This document shows positions 41,770 through 50,619 of a DNA stretch of 64,000 nucleotides, piece by piece. The first letter of the stretch is position 1, and each line of letters starts with the position of its first letter. The position numbers and the translations under genes are program-made. The notes beneath the pieces were generated by a model. That model was given only the letters and a program-made list of their open reading frames with translations, did not search any database and was not told the origin of the DNA. Source of the stretch: Hymenobacter busanensis (lineage in GTDB: Bacteria > Bacteroidota > Bacteroidia > Cytophagales > Hymenobacteraceae); assembly GCF_008727865.1 (NCBI RefSeq), contig NZ_VTWU01000008.1:62001-126000 (forward strand), in the 5' to 3' direction.

Positions 41770-43956
41770 TTAGTGCAGAAACAACAACTCACGGTATTTT
41801 ACCAACGGCCAGTCTTCATCGGAGACCAGCAGTTCAAGTTTGTCGACCTGCCGACGGATAACGTCGAAGCACGGTCGAATATTTTCGCTGTAAGATAACG
41901 CTCTTTCGCGAGTATCCTCCAATTTATTGGCGACTTTCCGCCGCTCCACCATATCGTCCACCGTAGTTTTGATGGTGGCAATGCGGCGCGAAATTTCTTT
42001 GATCGAGTCCACCGTTACCTGGGTGTACTCATCGTCGAGGCCCAATTCGCGCAGGCCACGTACGTTCTGGATCAATTTATTCTGGTAGGCAACCGCCGTG
42101 GGAATGATATGGTTCACGGCCAGGTCGCCCATCACGCGGCTCTCAATCTGCACGCGCTTGATGTAGTCTTCAAGCAAAATCTCGTGGCGGGCGTGTAGCT
42201 CTACGTGCGAGTAGATGCCGAGGCGCTCGAACAGCGAAATTGAATCTGCCGTCACGAAGGCATCCAGCGCGGGCGGCGTGGTGGGCACGTTCGAGAGGCC
42301 GCGCTTGGCTGCTTCTTCCTTCCACTCGTCGGAGTAGCCGTTGCCTTCGAAGCGAATGGCTTTCGAGTCGATAACGTACTGGCGCAGCACGTCGACAATG
42401 GCCATTTCCTTTTTGCGGCCCTGCCCGATTAGCTCATCCACTTCTTTGGTGAACTGCTGCAGCTGGTCGGCCACGATGGTGTTGAGCACCGTCATCGACG
42501 ACGAGCAGTTGGCCGACGAGCCGACGGCGCGGAACTCGAACTTGTTGCCGGTGAAGGCGAAGGGCGAGGTGCGGTTGCGGTCGGTGTTGTCGAGCAGGAT
42601 GGGCGGAATCTTGTCGATGCCGAGCTTGAGGTACAGGTTGTCGCCCTTGTCGAGCGGCAGTTTGGCGTTGCGCTCCAGCTCGTCGAGTACTTCCGAGAGC
42701 TGTTTGCCCACGAACACCGACATGATGGCCGGCGGCGCTTCGTTGGCGCCGAGGCGGTGGTCGTTCGAGGCCGAGGCAATGGAGGCGCGCAGCAAGTCGG
42801 CGCGGTCGTGCACGGCTTTCACCGTGTTGATGAAGAACGTGAGGAACTGCAGGTTTTCCTTGGGCTTGCGGCCGGGCGCCAGCAGGTTCACCCCGGTGTC
42901 GGTGCTCATTGCCCAGTTGTTGTGCTTGCCCGAGCCGTTGACGCCCGCGAAAGGCTTCTCGTGCAGCAGCACTTTGAAGTCGTGGGTGTCGGCCACGCGC
43001 TCCATCAAGTCCATCAACAACTGGTTGTGGTCGATGGCGAGGTTGGCGTCTTCGAAGGTGGGGGCGCACTCGAACTGATGCGGGGCCACTTCGTTGTGGC
43101 GGGTGCGCAGCGGAATGCCCAGTTTGGTGGCTTCTTCCTCAAACTCCAGCATGAAGGCGTGTACGCGGGCCGGAATCGAGCCGAAATAGTGGTCTTCGAG
43201 CTGCTGGCCTTTGGCCGGCGCGTGGCCAAACAGCGTGCGGCCGGTCATCACCAGGTCGGGGCGGGCGCCGTACAGCGCGCGGTCGACGAGGAAGTACTCC
43301 TGCTCGATGCCGAGCGTGGTGTGCACGCGCTGTACGTCTTTGTCGAAGTACTGGCACACGGGCAGCGCGGCTTCCTCCAGCGCCGTCAGCGACTTCAGCA
43401 GCGGGGCTTTGTAGTCGAGCGCCTCGCCGGTGTAGGCCACGAAAATCGTGGGAATGCAGAGCGTGGTGGCGCCGGCGGTTTCAATCAGGAACGCGGGCGA
43501 GGTGGGGTCCCAGGCGGTGTAGCCGCGGGCCTCGAAGGTGTTGCGGATGCCACCCGATGGGAACGACGAGGCATCCGGCTCCTGCTGTACCAGGGCCGAG
43601 CCCTTGAAGTTTTCAATCGGTCGGCCGTCCGAGTTCAGGTCAAAGAACGAGTCGTGCTTCTCGGCGGTGGCACCGGTCAGCGGCTGAAACCAGTGCGTGT
43701 AGTGCGTAGCACCTTTGCTCATGGCCCAGGTTTTCATGGCACCGGCTACGGCATCGGCTACCGAGCGCTCCACCGGAGTGCCCTGCTTGATGGCCGACTG
43801 CAGCTTCTTGAAGTAGTCACCCGACATGGTGGTGCGCATGGCTTCCAGGTTGAAGACGTTGCGACCGAAGATGTCGGAACGGCGTTCGGAGGATACGACC
43901 GGCCGCGGCTTACGCTGATCTACCAGTTCGAGGGCTTTGAAACGGAGGGTTGCCAC
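41770..43956 (-). CDS. glnN: type III glutamine synthetase
   Basis: GSIII makes glutamine from glutamate, ammonia and ATP. The length, 728 residues, is that of the GlnN class; types I and II are far shorter. The N-terminal segment (VVSSERRSDIFGRNVFNLE) is GSIII-specific. The active-site blocks are GIEQEYFLVD, TRHNEVAPHQFECAP, GVNGSGKHNNWAMSTDTG and NRTSPFAFTGNKFEFRAVGS. The start is GTG at 43956: a complete promoter ends about 46 bases upstream, which rules out the ATG at 44109. Confidence 0.96.
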   Translation of the reverse strand: MATLRFKALELVDQRKPRPVVSSERRSDIFGRNVFNLEAMRTTMSGDYFKKLQSAIKQGTPVERSVADAVAGAMKTWAMSKGATHYTHWFQPLTGATAEKHDSFFDLNSDGRPIENFKGSALVQQEPDASSFPSGGIRNTFEARGYTAWDPTSPAFLIETAGATTLCIPTIFVAYTGEALDYKAPLLKSLTALEEAALPVCQYFDKDVQRVHTTLGIEQEYFLVDRALYGARPDLVMTGRTLFGHAPAKGQQLEDHYFGSIPARVHAFMLEFEEEATKLGIPLRTRHNEVAPHQFECAPTFEDANLAIDHNQLLMDLMERVADTHDFKVLLHEKPFAGVNGSGKHNNWAMSTDTGVNLLAPGRKPKENLQFLTFFINTVKAVHDRADLLRASIASASNDHRLGANEAPPAIMSVFVGKQLSEVLDELERNAKLPLDKGDNLYLKLGIDKIPPILLDNTDRNRTSPFAFTGNKFEFRAVGSSANCSSSMTVLNTIVADQLQQFTKEVDELIGQGRKKEMAIVDVLRQYVIDSKAIRFEGNGYSDEWKEEAAKRGLSNVPTTPPALDAFVTADSISLFERLGIYSHVELHARHEILLEDYIKRVQIESRVMGDLAVNHIIPTAVAYQNKLIQNVRGLRELGLDDEYTQVTVDSIKEISRRIATIKTTVDDMVERRKVANKLEDTRERALSYSENIRPCFDVIRRQVDKLELLVSDEDWPLVKYRELLFLH

Positions 43957-44001
43957 AAAAAAAGTTTGTTGGAGAACAAGCAGGGGTTGCTTTCGATAGG
44001 C

Positions 44002-44032
44002 CAAAGGTAGATTACGAACACTAAATTCCAAA
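44002..44032 (-). promoter_or_regulatory. complete Bacteroidota promoter of glnN
   Basis: On the minus strand TTTG (44032-44029), a 19-base spacer, then TACCTTTG (44009-44002). Both boxes match the consensus exactly. The leader would be about 40 bases. The remaining 44033-44244 has no gene. Confidence 0.75.
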
Positions 44033-44244
44033 ACACCCCCATAAAAAGAAGGGCATTTTCCACAAATTGGTTCTAAATTACACTTACCCCCGTATGATTT
44101 AGCAGGCATCTACCAGAATAGGGCGAATTGCCGGATAATAAAGAGGAAGCGCCTCAGCTGATGCTTATTTCTTCTGGTGCACTGCTTATGTTGACGGATG
44201 TATAACTGCTGCGCTGTCTACCACGTCGCACAAACGACAGACCT

Positions 44245-44252
44245 TACCTTTG
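44245..44252 (+). promoter_or_regulatory. -7 box of the LtaS-like gene
   Basis: TACCTTTG, exact consensus, 21 bases before the GTG at 44274. A TTG start at 44250 would lie inside this box, which argues for GTG 44274. Confidence 0.55.
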
Positions 44253-44273
44253 CAGTCTTGTTTGCTGCACTGC

Positions 44274-46133
44274 GTGAGAAACCGCTTAACCTTTCAGCCG
44301 CGCTACTTTTTGTACTGGCTGCTGCTGTTTGCCCTGGCTCGGGCTGCTTTTCTGATTTACCACCACGCGCACACGGCGGCCCTGAGCAGTGGTGAGATAG
44401 TACGCTCTTTTCTATACGGCGTGCGTCTCGATGGCTCGGCTGTAGCCTACATCAGCTTTATTCCATTTGGTCTGTTGTTGGTGGGCAGCTTGTGGCCGCG
44501 TCTGCCGGTTGGCCGGCTCATTGGGGGCTACACCGCCGTGACAGGCATAGTGGTGGGGCTACTCACGAGTGCCGACCTTGAACTCTACCGCGCCTGGGGC
44601 TTCCGCCTCGATGCCACTCCCCTGCAATACCTCGACTCGCCGGGTGAAATGGCGGCCTCGGCCGGCAGCGCGCCGCTGGCGTTCCTGGTTGCGGTATTTG
44701 CGGGCCTGATGCTGCTGGGCTGGTGGCTCTACCGCCGTCTGCTCACACCGCTGCCGCCCTTGCCGCCTGCTTTTCCACGGCCGCAAGCCGCTCTGGCGAG
44801 CCTTCTTTACGCCGGCTTGCTGGTCGTCCCGTTGCGCGGGGGTGTGCAGCAGATTCCCGTCAACCAGAGCGACGTGTACTTTTCGGCCGCGCACCCGTTT
44901 GCCAACCACGCGGCCATCAACGTGCCGTGGAACGTGGCTCAGTCGCTGCAGTTGCGCGAGATGCGCCGCAACCCCTACCAATACATGGCCGACAGTGCGG
45001 CGCGGCGCGAGGTAGCGGCCTTATATAAGGAGTCGCCCTCCGCCGATTCGGTGCAGCTACTGACCACCCCGCGCCCCAACGTGCTGTTCATTATTCTGGA
45101 AAGCTTCACGGCGAAGCTGGTGGGGCACCTCGGCGGAGAGCGGGGCGTTACGCCAACGCTTGACAGCCTGGCCCGCACCGGCATTTCGTTTCGGAACTTC
45201 TACGCCAGCGGCGACCGGAGCCAGAAGGGCCTCGTGTCGTTGCTCAGCGCCTACCCCAACCAGCCAACGACCAGCATCATTAAGTTTCCGCGGAAAACCG
45301 AGCAGCTGCCGAGCCTGGCCCGCACGCTGGGCCACGCGGGCTACCACACGTCGTTTTACTACGGGGGCGAGTTGGCTTTTGCCAACATGAAATCCTACCT
45401 GCTCAGCAGCGGCTACGAGCACCTGACCGAGCGGCAGGATTTTGCCCAGCGCGACCAGAACTCGAAGTGGGGCGCCCACGACCACGTGCTGTTTCAGCGG
45501 ATGCTGCGGGAGTTGGGCAAGCAGCCGACGCCGTTTTTCACCACGGCCTTCACGCTCAGCAGCCACGAGCCCTTTGACGTGCCGGGGCAGAAGCAATTTC
45601 GCAATCAGGACGAAGAAGCTTTTTTCCGCCATTCCGTCGCGTATACCGACCACGCGCTGGGGCAGTTTCTCCAGGCCGCCCGCCGCGAAGCGTGGTGGCC
45701 CAATACTTTGGTGGTGCTGGTAGCCGACCACGGGCACCAACTTCCGGGGTGGATGCCCGTGTACGACCCGCGCAAGTTCCGCATTCCGCTGCTGCTCGCG
45801 GGCGGTGCCCTCAAGCCGGAGGCAGCGGGTCGTTCGGTAGCCACGTTTGGCAGCCAAACCGATGTGGCAGCCACCCTGTTGGCCCAACTGCGGCTACCCT
45901 CCAGTGTCTATTCGTGGAGCCGTAACCTGCTGAGCCCGGCGCCGGCTGCCGCGCCGGGCGGCTTTGCCTTCTTTTGCTTCACCGACGGCTACGGTATGAT
46001 GACTCCCCAAGGCCCGACCGTTATGGACAACGTGAGCCGCGCGCCCCTTACCCCCGCCCCCCTTATTCCCCGGCAAGTTCGCCAAGGACAGGCCTATCAG
46101 CAGTTGTCGTTTGCCGATTTTCTTGAGAAGTGA
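44274..46133 (+). CDS. LTA synthase-like membrane sulfatase-fold enzyme
   Basis: A 619-residue protein. Five membrane helices occupy about residues 10-180; the periplasmic alkaline-phosphatase/sulfatase domain runs from about 265 to 600. NVLFIILESFTAKLVG carries the first metal ligand, SGDRSQKG is where the catalytic Thr/Ser sits in this family (Ser or Thr position to be aligned), and VADHGHQLPG is the last metal loop. LtaS makes lipoteichoic acid in Gram-positives; Gram-negative relatives move phosphoglycerol or phosphoethanolamine onto glycans or lipids. The acceptor here is unknown. Confidence 0.88.
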   Translation: MRNRLTFQPRYFLYWLLLFALARAAFLIYHHAHTAALSSGEIVRSFLYGVRLDGSAVAYISFIPFGLLLVGSLWPRLPVGRLIGGYTAVTGIVVGLLTSADLELYRAWGFRLDATPLQYLDSPGEMAASAGSAPLAFLVAVFAGLMLLGWWLYRRLLTPLPPLPPAFPRPQAALASLLYAGLLVVPLRGGVQQIPVNQSDVYFSAAHPFANHAAINVPWNVAQSLQLREMRRNPYQYMADSAARREVAALYKESPSADSVQLLTTPRPNVLFIILESFTAKLVGHLGGERGVTPTLDSLARTGISFRNFYASGDRSQKGLVSLLSAYPNQPTTSIIKFPRKTEQLPSLARTLGHAGYHTSFYYGGELAFANMKSYLLSSGYEHLTERQDFAQRDQNSKWGAHDHVLFQRMLRELGKQPTPFFTTAFTLSSHEPFDVPGQKQFRNQDEEAFFRHSVAYTDHALGQFLQAARREAWWPNTLVVLVADHGHQLPGWMPVYDPRKFRIPLLLAGGALKPEAAGRSVATFGSQTDVAATLLAQLRLPSSVYSWSRNLLSPAPAAAPGGFAFFCFTDGYGMMTPQGPTVMDNVSRAPLTPAPLIPRQVRQGQAYQQLSFADFLEK

Positions 46134-46161
46134 GGCCGCAACGACTGTACTTCCAGACATA

Positions 46162-46539
46162 ATGCAGCTACTGTTCGTTTACAACGCCAATTCGGGTGCA
46201 GGCCATGCACTACTGGATGCCCTCCACAAGCTGCTCTCGCCCGCTACTTACTCCTGCACGCTGTGCAGCCTCACGTACGGCGCTACGCGCATGCGGCCCG
46301 AATGGAAGGCGTTTTTGCAAACGCTGCCCCTACCGGTTGTTTTTCTCTACCGCGACCAGCTAGTGGACCTTTATCCGCACCTCGCTGCCTTGCCGTTGCC
46401 AGCCGTGTTTACCGATGACACGACGGGCACCGTGGCACCTTTGGTTACGGCGGCAGAATTCCGTCACCTCGATTTATCGGGCTTAATGGCCTTGGTTCAA
46501 GCACGGGTTGCAGGTGCAAGGCCCCCAGCTACCCCGTAG
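46162..46539 (+). CDS. small unknown protein with CxxC
   Basis: A 125-residue soluble protein. MQLLFVYNANSGAGHALLDA is followed by a CTLC motif (about residue 33). The pattern recurs in small bacterial proteins I have seen only as hypothetical; the first strand and the CxxC hint at a thioredoxin-like fold. It starts 28 bases after the LtaS-like stop, so it may be co-transcribed. ATG 46162 is chosen because the upstream frame overlaps the neighbour. Confidence 0.7.
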   Translation: MQLLFVYNANSGAGHALLDALHKLLSPATYSCTLCSLTYGATRMRPEWKAFLQTLPLPVVFLYRDQLVDLYPHLAALPLPAVFTDDTTGTVAPLVTAAEFRHLDLSGLMALVQARVAGARPPATP

Positions 46540-46603
46540 CTCTGAATTGCCCCACCACAGGTTCGTTATGTTTCCGGGGGAACTGCCAGCCCACCGACCG
46601 TTG

Positions 46604-46611
46604 TATCTTTG
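46604..46611 (+). promoter_or_regulatory. -7 box of mtaB
   Basis: TATCTTTG, exact consensus, only 8 bases before the ATG at 46620. The transcript would begin at or next to the start codon. Confidence 0.55.
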
Positions 46612-46619
46612 CCGAACTT

Positions 46620-47969
46620 ATGGAAACGCGCACCGTTGCCTTTTACACGCTGGGCTGCAAGCTCAACTTCTCCGAAACGTCGGCTCTGGGCCGGCAATTC
46701 GAGGAGCGGGGTTTCGCGAAAGTTGCCTTCGAGCGTGGGGCCGATATTTACGTCATCAACACCTGCTCCGTAACCGACCACGCCGACCGCAAATGCCGGA
46801 AAGTGGTGCAGCAGGCCCTCAAGCATAACCCCGAGGCGTACGTCACCATTGTGGGCTGCTACGCCCAGCTTAAGCCCCAGGAAATTGCCGAAATTCCTGG
46901 GGTGCACGCCGTATTGGGCGCGGCCGAGAAATTTCGACTGGCTGAAATCCTCGACGAAACGGCATTCCGCAAACCAGCAGCCGGGCAGCCGGGTCAGGTA
47001 TTTGCCTCACCTATTTCGGAAGCCACTGAGTTTCACGCCGCCCATTCGTTTGGTGACCGAACGCGCACCTTTCTCAAGGTGCAGGACGGCTGCGACTATT
47101 CCTGCTCGTTTTGCACCATTCCCTTGGCGCGTGGCCACAGCCGTTCCGGCTCGGTGCAGAGCGTAGTGGAGCGGGTGCAGGCCTTAGCCGCTACCGGCGT
47201 GAAGGAAATCGTGCTGACCGGCGTAAACCTCGGCGACTTTGGCCTCCAAGGCCCCGAACGCCAGCGCCGCGAGTCGTTTACCGATTTGGTACAGGCCCTG
47301 GATACGGTGGAAGGCATTCAACGCTTCCGCATCAGCAGTTGCGAGCCGAACCTGCTGACCGACGATATCATCCGCACGGTGGCGCAGTCGAGGCGCTTTA
47401 TGCCGCATTTTCACATTCCATTGCAGTCGGGCTCCAATAAAATCTTGGGCCTCATGCGCCGCCGCTACCGCCGCGAGCTGTACCAGGAGCGCGTGGCCCT
47501 CATCAAGCAGGTGATGCCCCACGCCTGCATCGGCGTCGATGTTATTGTGGGTTTCCCCGGCGAAACCGAAGCGGATTTCCTCGACACGTACCAGTTCCTG
47601 AACGAGCTGCCAGTGTCGTACCTGCACGTGTTTCCTTATTCAGAGCGGGAAAACACGCTGGCTCCCACGCTACCGGGCCGGGTTCAGGACCGCATTCGGC
47701 ACGAGCGCACCACGCAGTTGCGCGGACTCTCGGAAAAGAAGAAGCGCTTTTTCTACGAACAGCACGTGGGCCTGGAAACCGAAGTATTGTTTGAAGACGA
47801 CCTCGGCCCCGACGGGCGCATGGAGGGCTTCACACCCAACTACATTCGCGTAGCGGCGCAGTACGACCCGCTGCTGGTTGGGGAGTTGAAGCGGCTACGG
47901 TTGGTTCAGGTAAACTCTGGTGGCCTAATGGAAGCAGAAGAGCTCGGCATAGAGACATTCGCTCATTAA
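46620..47969 (+). CDS. mtaB: tRNA t6A37 methylthiotransferase
   Basis: MtaB is a radical-SAM enzyme that adds a methylthio group to t6A37 of tRNAs reading ANN codons. The 449-residue protein has the UPF0004 domain with Cys13, Cys49 and Cys80 (second cluster), then the radical-SAM triad Cys158, Cys162 and Cys165 in CDYSCSFC. TRAM-like sequence is at the end. TLGCKLNFSET is typical of MtaB rather than MiaB or RimO. A large terminator follows. Confidence 0.95.
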   Translation: METRTVAFYTLGCKLNFSETSALGRQFEERGFAKVAFERGADIYVINTCSVTDHADRKCRKVVQQALKHNPEAYVTIVGCYAQLKPQEIAEIPGVHAVLGAAEKFRLAEILDETAFRKPAAGQPGQVFASPISEATEFHAAHSFGDRTRTFLKVQDGCDYSCSFCTIPLARGHSRSGSVQSVVERVQALAATGVKEIVLTGVNLGDFGLQGPERQRRESFTDLVQALDTVEGIQRFRISSCEPNLLTDDIIRTVAQSRRFMPHFHIPLQSGSNKILGLMRRRYRRELYQERVALIKQVMPHACIGVDVIVGFPGETEADFLDTYQFLNELPVSYLHVFPYSERENTLAPTLPGRVQDRIRHERTTQLRGLSEKKKRFFYEQHVGLETEVLFEDDLGPDGRMEGFTPNYIRVAAQYDPLLVGELKRLRLVQVNSGGLMEAEELGIETFAH

Positions 47970-47985
47970 ATCCCAAGCGCGTTGT

Positions 47986-48045
47986 CCACCGAAACCACAA
48001 GCGGCACCTCAAGTTGAGGTGCCGCTTGTGGTTTCGGTGGTTTTT
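47986..48045. terminator. very long terminator hairpin
   Basis: Two perfect 27-base arms separated by one base, followed by T5 on the plus strand. It ends the mtaB transcript and lies 11 bases from the stop of the converging XRE gene. Confidence 0.9.
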
Positions 48046-48055
48046 CGTCGCAGTG

Positions 48056-48673
48056 TTACCGTTGCTTTTGAAGTAGCTCCAACATTTGTTGCATCAGCTT
48101 TTGCTGCTCCTGCAAGTGTTGGTTGCGCAATTCAGCCATTGCCAATTGGTGGCTTAGTTGCTGGGAATACAAAGCTGCTTCCCAAGATACCGCAGCAACC
48201 GGCGGAACAGCAGAAACTGTGGGTTGCGCACTGTGCACTGGGGCAGATTCAAATGCCGCAACTGGCTCGTTAGCCTTCGAAGCGGCAGGGACACCTACAG
48301 CCGTGGGAGCGGAAGCGGCCACCGCAGCAGGATCAGGCACATCCTTGTTAACCACTGAGTCCAACTTATGCTCCGTTTGCACATTTGGTTGCAGTACAGC
48401 TTCTTCATTGCCCATTTCTTTCAGTGAGTGTTCTGCCGCTGAGGTTGAAACGAGCATTGGTCCATTCCCTTGCATCAACCAATCTTTTGATACATTTGGG
48501 TATACTTCAAATATTTTACATAGCAGGTCGAACCCGGGTTTATTCCGCTCTTCAACAATGTGTTGTATCACTGTTGCCGTTTTATCGAGAGATAGAGCAA
48601 AGGCGTTTTTCGACAGCCCCAAAGACTGGATTAACCTGCTCACTCGCTGCCCTACTGTTTCTTGCTTTTCCAT
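48056..48673 (-). CDS. XRE-family regulator with C-terminal coiled coil
   Basis: A 205-residue protein. Residues about 5-70 are a helix-turn-helix of the Cro/CI type (VSRLIQSLGLSKNAFALSLD, TATVIQHIVEERNKPGFDLL). An Ala/Val/Pro linker spans 75-155, and the tail (QLSHQLAMAELRNQHLQEQQ) is a coiled coil for oligomerisation. There is no peptidase domain of the LexA type. The gene is AT-rich for this genome. Operator-like repeats overlap its own promoter, so it probably represses itself. Confidence 0.88.
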   Translation of the reverse strand: MEKQETVGQRVSRLIQSLGLSKNAFALSLDKTATVIQHIVEERNKPGFDLLCKIFEVYPNVSKDWLMQGNGPMLVSTSAAEHSLKEMGNEEAVLQPNVQTEHKLDSVVNKDVPDPAAVAASAPTAVGVPAASKANEPVAAFESAPVHSAQPTVSAVPPVAAVSWEAALYSQQLSHQLAMAELRNQHLQEQQKLMQQMLELLQKQR

Positions 48674-48677
48674 ATAT

Positions 48678-48726
48678 CCAAATGAGTAACAGACTCATGT
48701 GTGGCAAATATACACCAAATGAGTAA
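48678..48726. promoter_or_regulatory. operators and promoter of the XRE gene
   Basis: Two identical 12-base words CCAAATGAGTAA lie at 48678-48689 and 48715-48726. The first runs into the palindrome ATGAGT-N5-ACTCAT (48682-48698). Between the two words the minus strand has TATATTTG (48712-48705), an exact -7 box. Binding at both words would cover the promoter. Confidence 0.65.
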
Positions 48727-49228
48727 TAATCTTCTTACCTCCATTGAGTCCAATAAACCGGCTTCTTTACAGAGCCTATCAGATTCAATTATTACCGGCA
48801 CGTGTACCCGGCATTTCAAATCAATTTCCACAGCTTAATGAAAAACCCGCATCGTGACCTGACCTTGAGTTATCGTTTTCTACTTCCGGCGCAGGAACGT
48901 TGACAGGCTTAGTTTCATACTCCGACAGATTATATAGCGTGCCAACCAGCCAAGGCCACATTGCGAGTTGCTTGGCGCTCGGCTTTGTCTTGACTAGGAA
49001 TAATCTTTCTCCAATTCTTTAGTCACTAAAAATCATGGCCAGTAAGTACACATTTCCGACTACGAGCGCGACGCAACATAGCATCATATGATGCCGAGCT
49101 AGGCTCAAGCACCTACACCTGTCTTATCCTCCGTGTGCCCCTATCCTATTGCTCTTGGCGGGTAATGCACGTGCTACAAACGGGCACGTTCATGTCTATT
49201 TCTAGAGCAATAGCCCAATTCAGCTACA
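48727..49228. other. AT-rich region without genes
   Basis: About 500 bases with stops in all frames and no tRNA-like fold, terminator or long repeat seen. A third, imperfect ATTGAGT word lies near 48743. It may be the remains of an acquired segment. Confidence 0.5.
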
Positions 49229-50470
49229 CTATTCGTAGCGCAACGACTCGATAGGGTCCAGAGCGGCAGCTTTGCTAGCGGGGTAATAGCCCGATGCGGT
49301 GCCCACCGCGACGCAAATTGCCAAGCCCAACGAGACCCACAGCCACGGCACAAAAAAGCCGCCGCCGCCCATAACCAGCGGCAGCAGATTGCCGCCGAGC
49401 ACGCCCAGAATGATGCCGAACGTGCCACCGATGATGCAGATGACCACGGCTTCGACCAAAAACTGCTGCCGGATTTGCCGCGACGTAGCGCCCAACGCTT
49501 TGCGAATTCCAATTTCGCGCGTACGCTCCGTCACCGATACGAGCATGATATTGAGCAGGGCAATGCTAGCTCCCAGCAGTGCCAGAGCGGCCACAATGCC
49601 ACCCACCCAGCGCACTTGCCCCGACAGCGAATCGAGCTTGCCGGCCAGCGAGTCGCTGCTTTCTACCTCGAAGCTGTCTTCCTGCCCCAGCGCATCCTGG
49701 CGGACGGCGCGCATTATGCCGCGGGCCTGGTCGAGCACAAAGGGCAGGTTGTCGGCCGTGGCTACGGCCGTCTTGATGTCGTAGGTTAGGGCTTGCTGGC
49801 GCGGCATCTGGTTGCCCGCCACCAATGGAATAAGCGCTAAACGGTCGGCACCGCCACCGCCACCAGCCCCGCTGCCGCTGTGCTCCAGCACGCCCACAAT
49901 CAGAAACCGGCGCCCCAGGAAGTATACGTATTTGCCCTCGGCGGGTACGCTACCAAACAGCTTGCTCTTGATTTCGCTCCCCACAATGGCCACGCTGGCG
50001 CCGCTTTCCAGCTCGGTAGGCGTAAAGCTGCGCCCGGCACTCAGCTTGTAGCTTTGGTTGCGCAGGTAATTTTCGTCGCCGGCCATTACCTGGGTGTTGG
50101 GGTTGGTTTCCTTGCTGCCGGCCTTCACTTTCACGGCCCCGGCAATGTAGGCCGAGACGCCCACTTGCCCGTCGCTGCCCAGCCGTGCTTTGTACTGGGT
50201 GGCCTGTAAATACGTAATGGGCGGGTACTGCTTTCCCCGCAATCCGCCGCGGCGGATTTTATTGGTGTAGCCTTTGGCTCTGATATCAAAGGAGTTGGCG
50301 CCGAGGCTGCTGAAGGTTTCGTTCAGCGAGTACTTCAGCGCATCAATAGCCGTAAGGATACCGACCAGCGCGAAGATGCCGATGCTCACGATGAGGGCCG
50401 TGAGAATGGTGCGCAGCAGGTTGCTGTTGATGGAACGGAACGCTTCGCGAATGTTTTCTAACCAATGCAT
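49229..50470 (-). CDS. MacB/FtsX-type ABC transporter permease
   Basis: A 413-residue type VII ABC permease. It has one N-terminal helix ([19 protein letters not shown]), a periplasmic MacB_PCD domain (about 45-270), and three C-terminal helices with the FtsX motif [19 protein letters not shown]. The gene ends in DPIESLRYE, the usual MacB tail. No ATPase or adaptor gene is adjacent, so partners must be encoded elsewhere. The ATG at 50470 is the family start. Confidence 0.92.
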   Translation of the reverse strand: MHWLENIREAFRSINSNLLRTILTALIVSIGIFALVGILTAIDALKYSLNETFSSLGANSFDIRAKGYTNKIRRGGLRGKQYPPITYLQATQYKARLGSDGQVGVSAYIAGAVKVKAGSKETNPNTQVMAGDENYLRNQSYKLSAGRSFTPTELESGASVAIVGSEIKSKLFGSVPAEGKYVYFLGRRFLIVGVLEHSGSGAGGGGGADRLALIPLVAGNQMPRQQALTYDIKTAVATADNLPFVLDQARGIMRAVRQDALGQEDSFEVESSDSLAGKLDSLSGQVRWVGGIVAALALLGASIALLNIMLVSVTERTREIGIRKALGATSRQIRQQFLVEAVVICIIGGTFGIILGVLGGNLLPLVMGGGGFFVPWLWVSLGLAICVAVGTASGYYPASKAAALDPIESLRYE

Positions 50471-50584
50471 ACCCACCAAGCCAAAAGACGTCTGTAGTCT
50501 TACCGTGGCGCTGCGGGCGGCAACTTGCCACACGCGGCCCGGCCGAAAGGTACTGGCTTTCGGCAAAACTCCTGCTGGTTTCGC

Positions 50585-50592
50585 TACATTTG
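50585..50592 (+). promoter_or_regulatory. -7 box of the 50620 gene
   Basis: TACATTTG, exact consensus, 27 bases before the ATG at 50620. It rules out an earlier start at 50590. Confidence 0.5.
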
Positions 50593-50619
50593 TTTAGGCT
50601 GCTTTTTCCGCTTCGTCGC

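Noticed and set aside
43957-44109. Longer GlnN with 51 extra residues
   Set aside because: The complete glnN promoter lies inside this stretch, so the extension cannot be transcribed from it; family members begin near the GTG.
49174-49512. Open frame overlapping the MacB-like gene end
   Set aside because: Trp/Cys/Arg-rich shadow in another frame of the permease.
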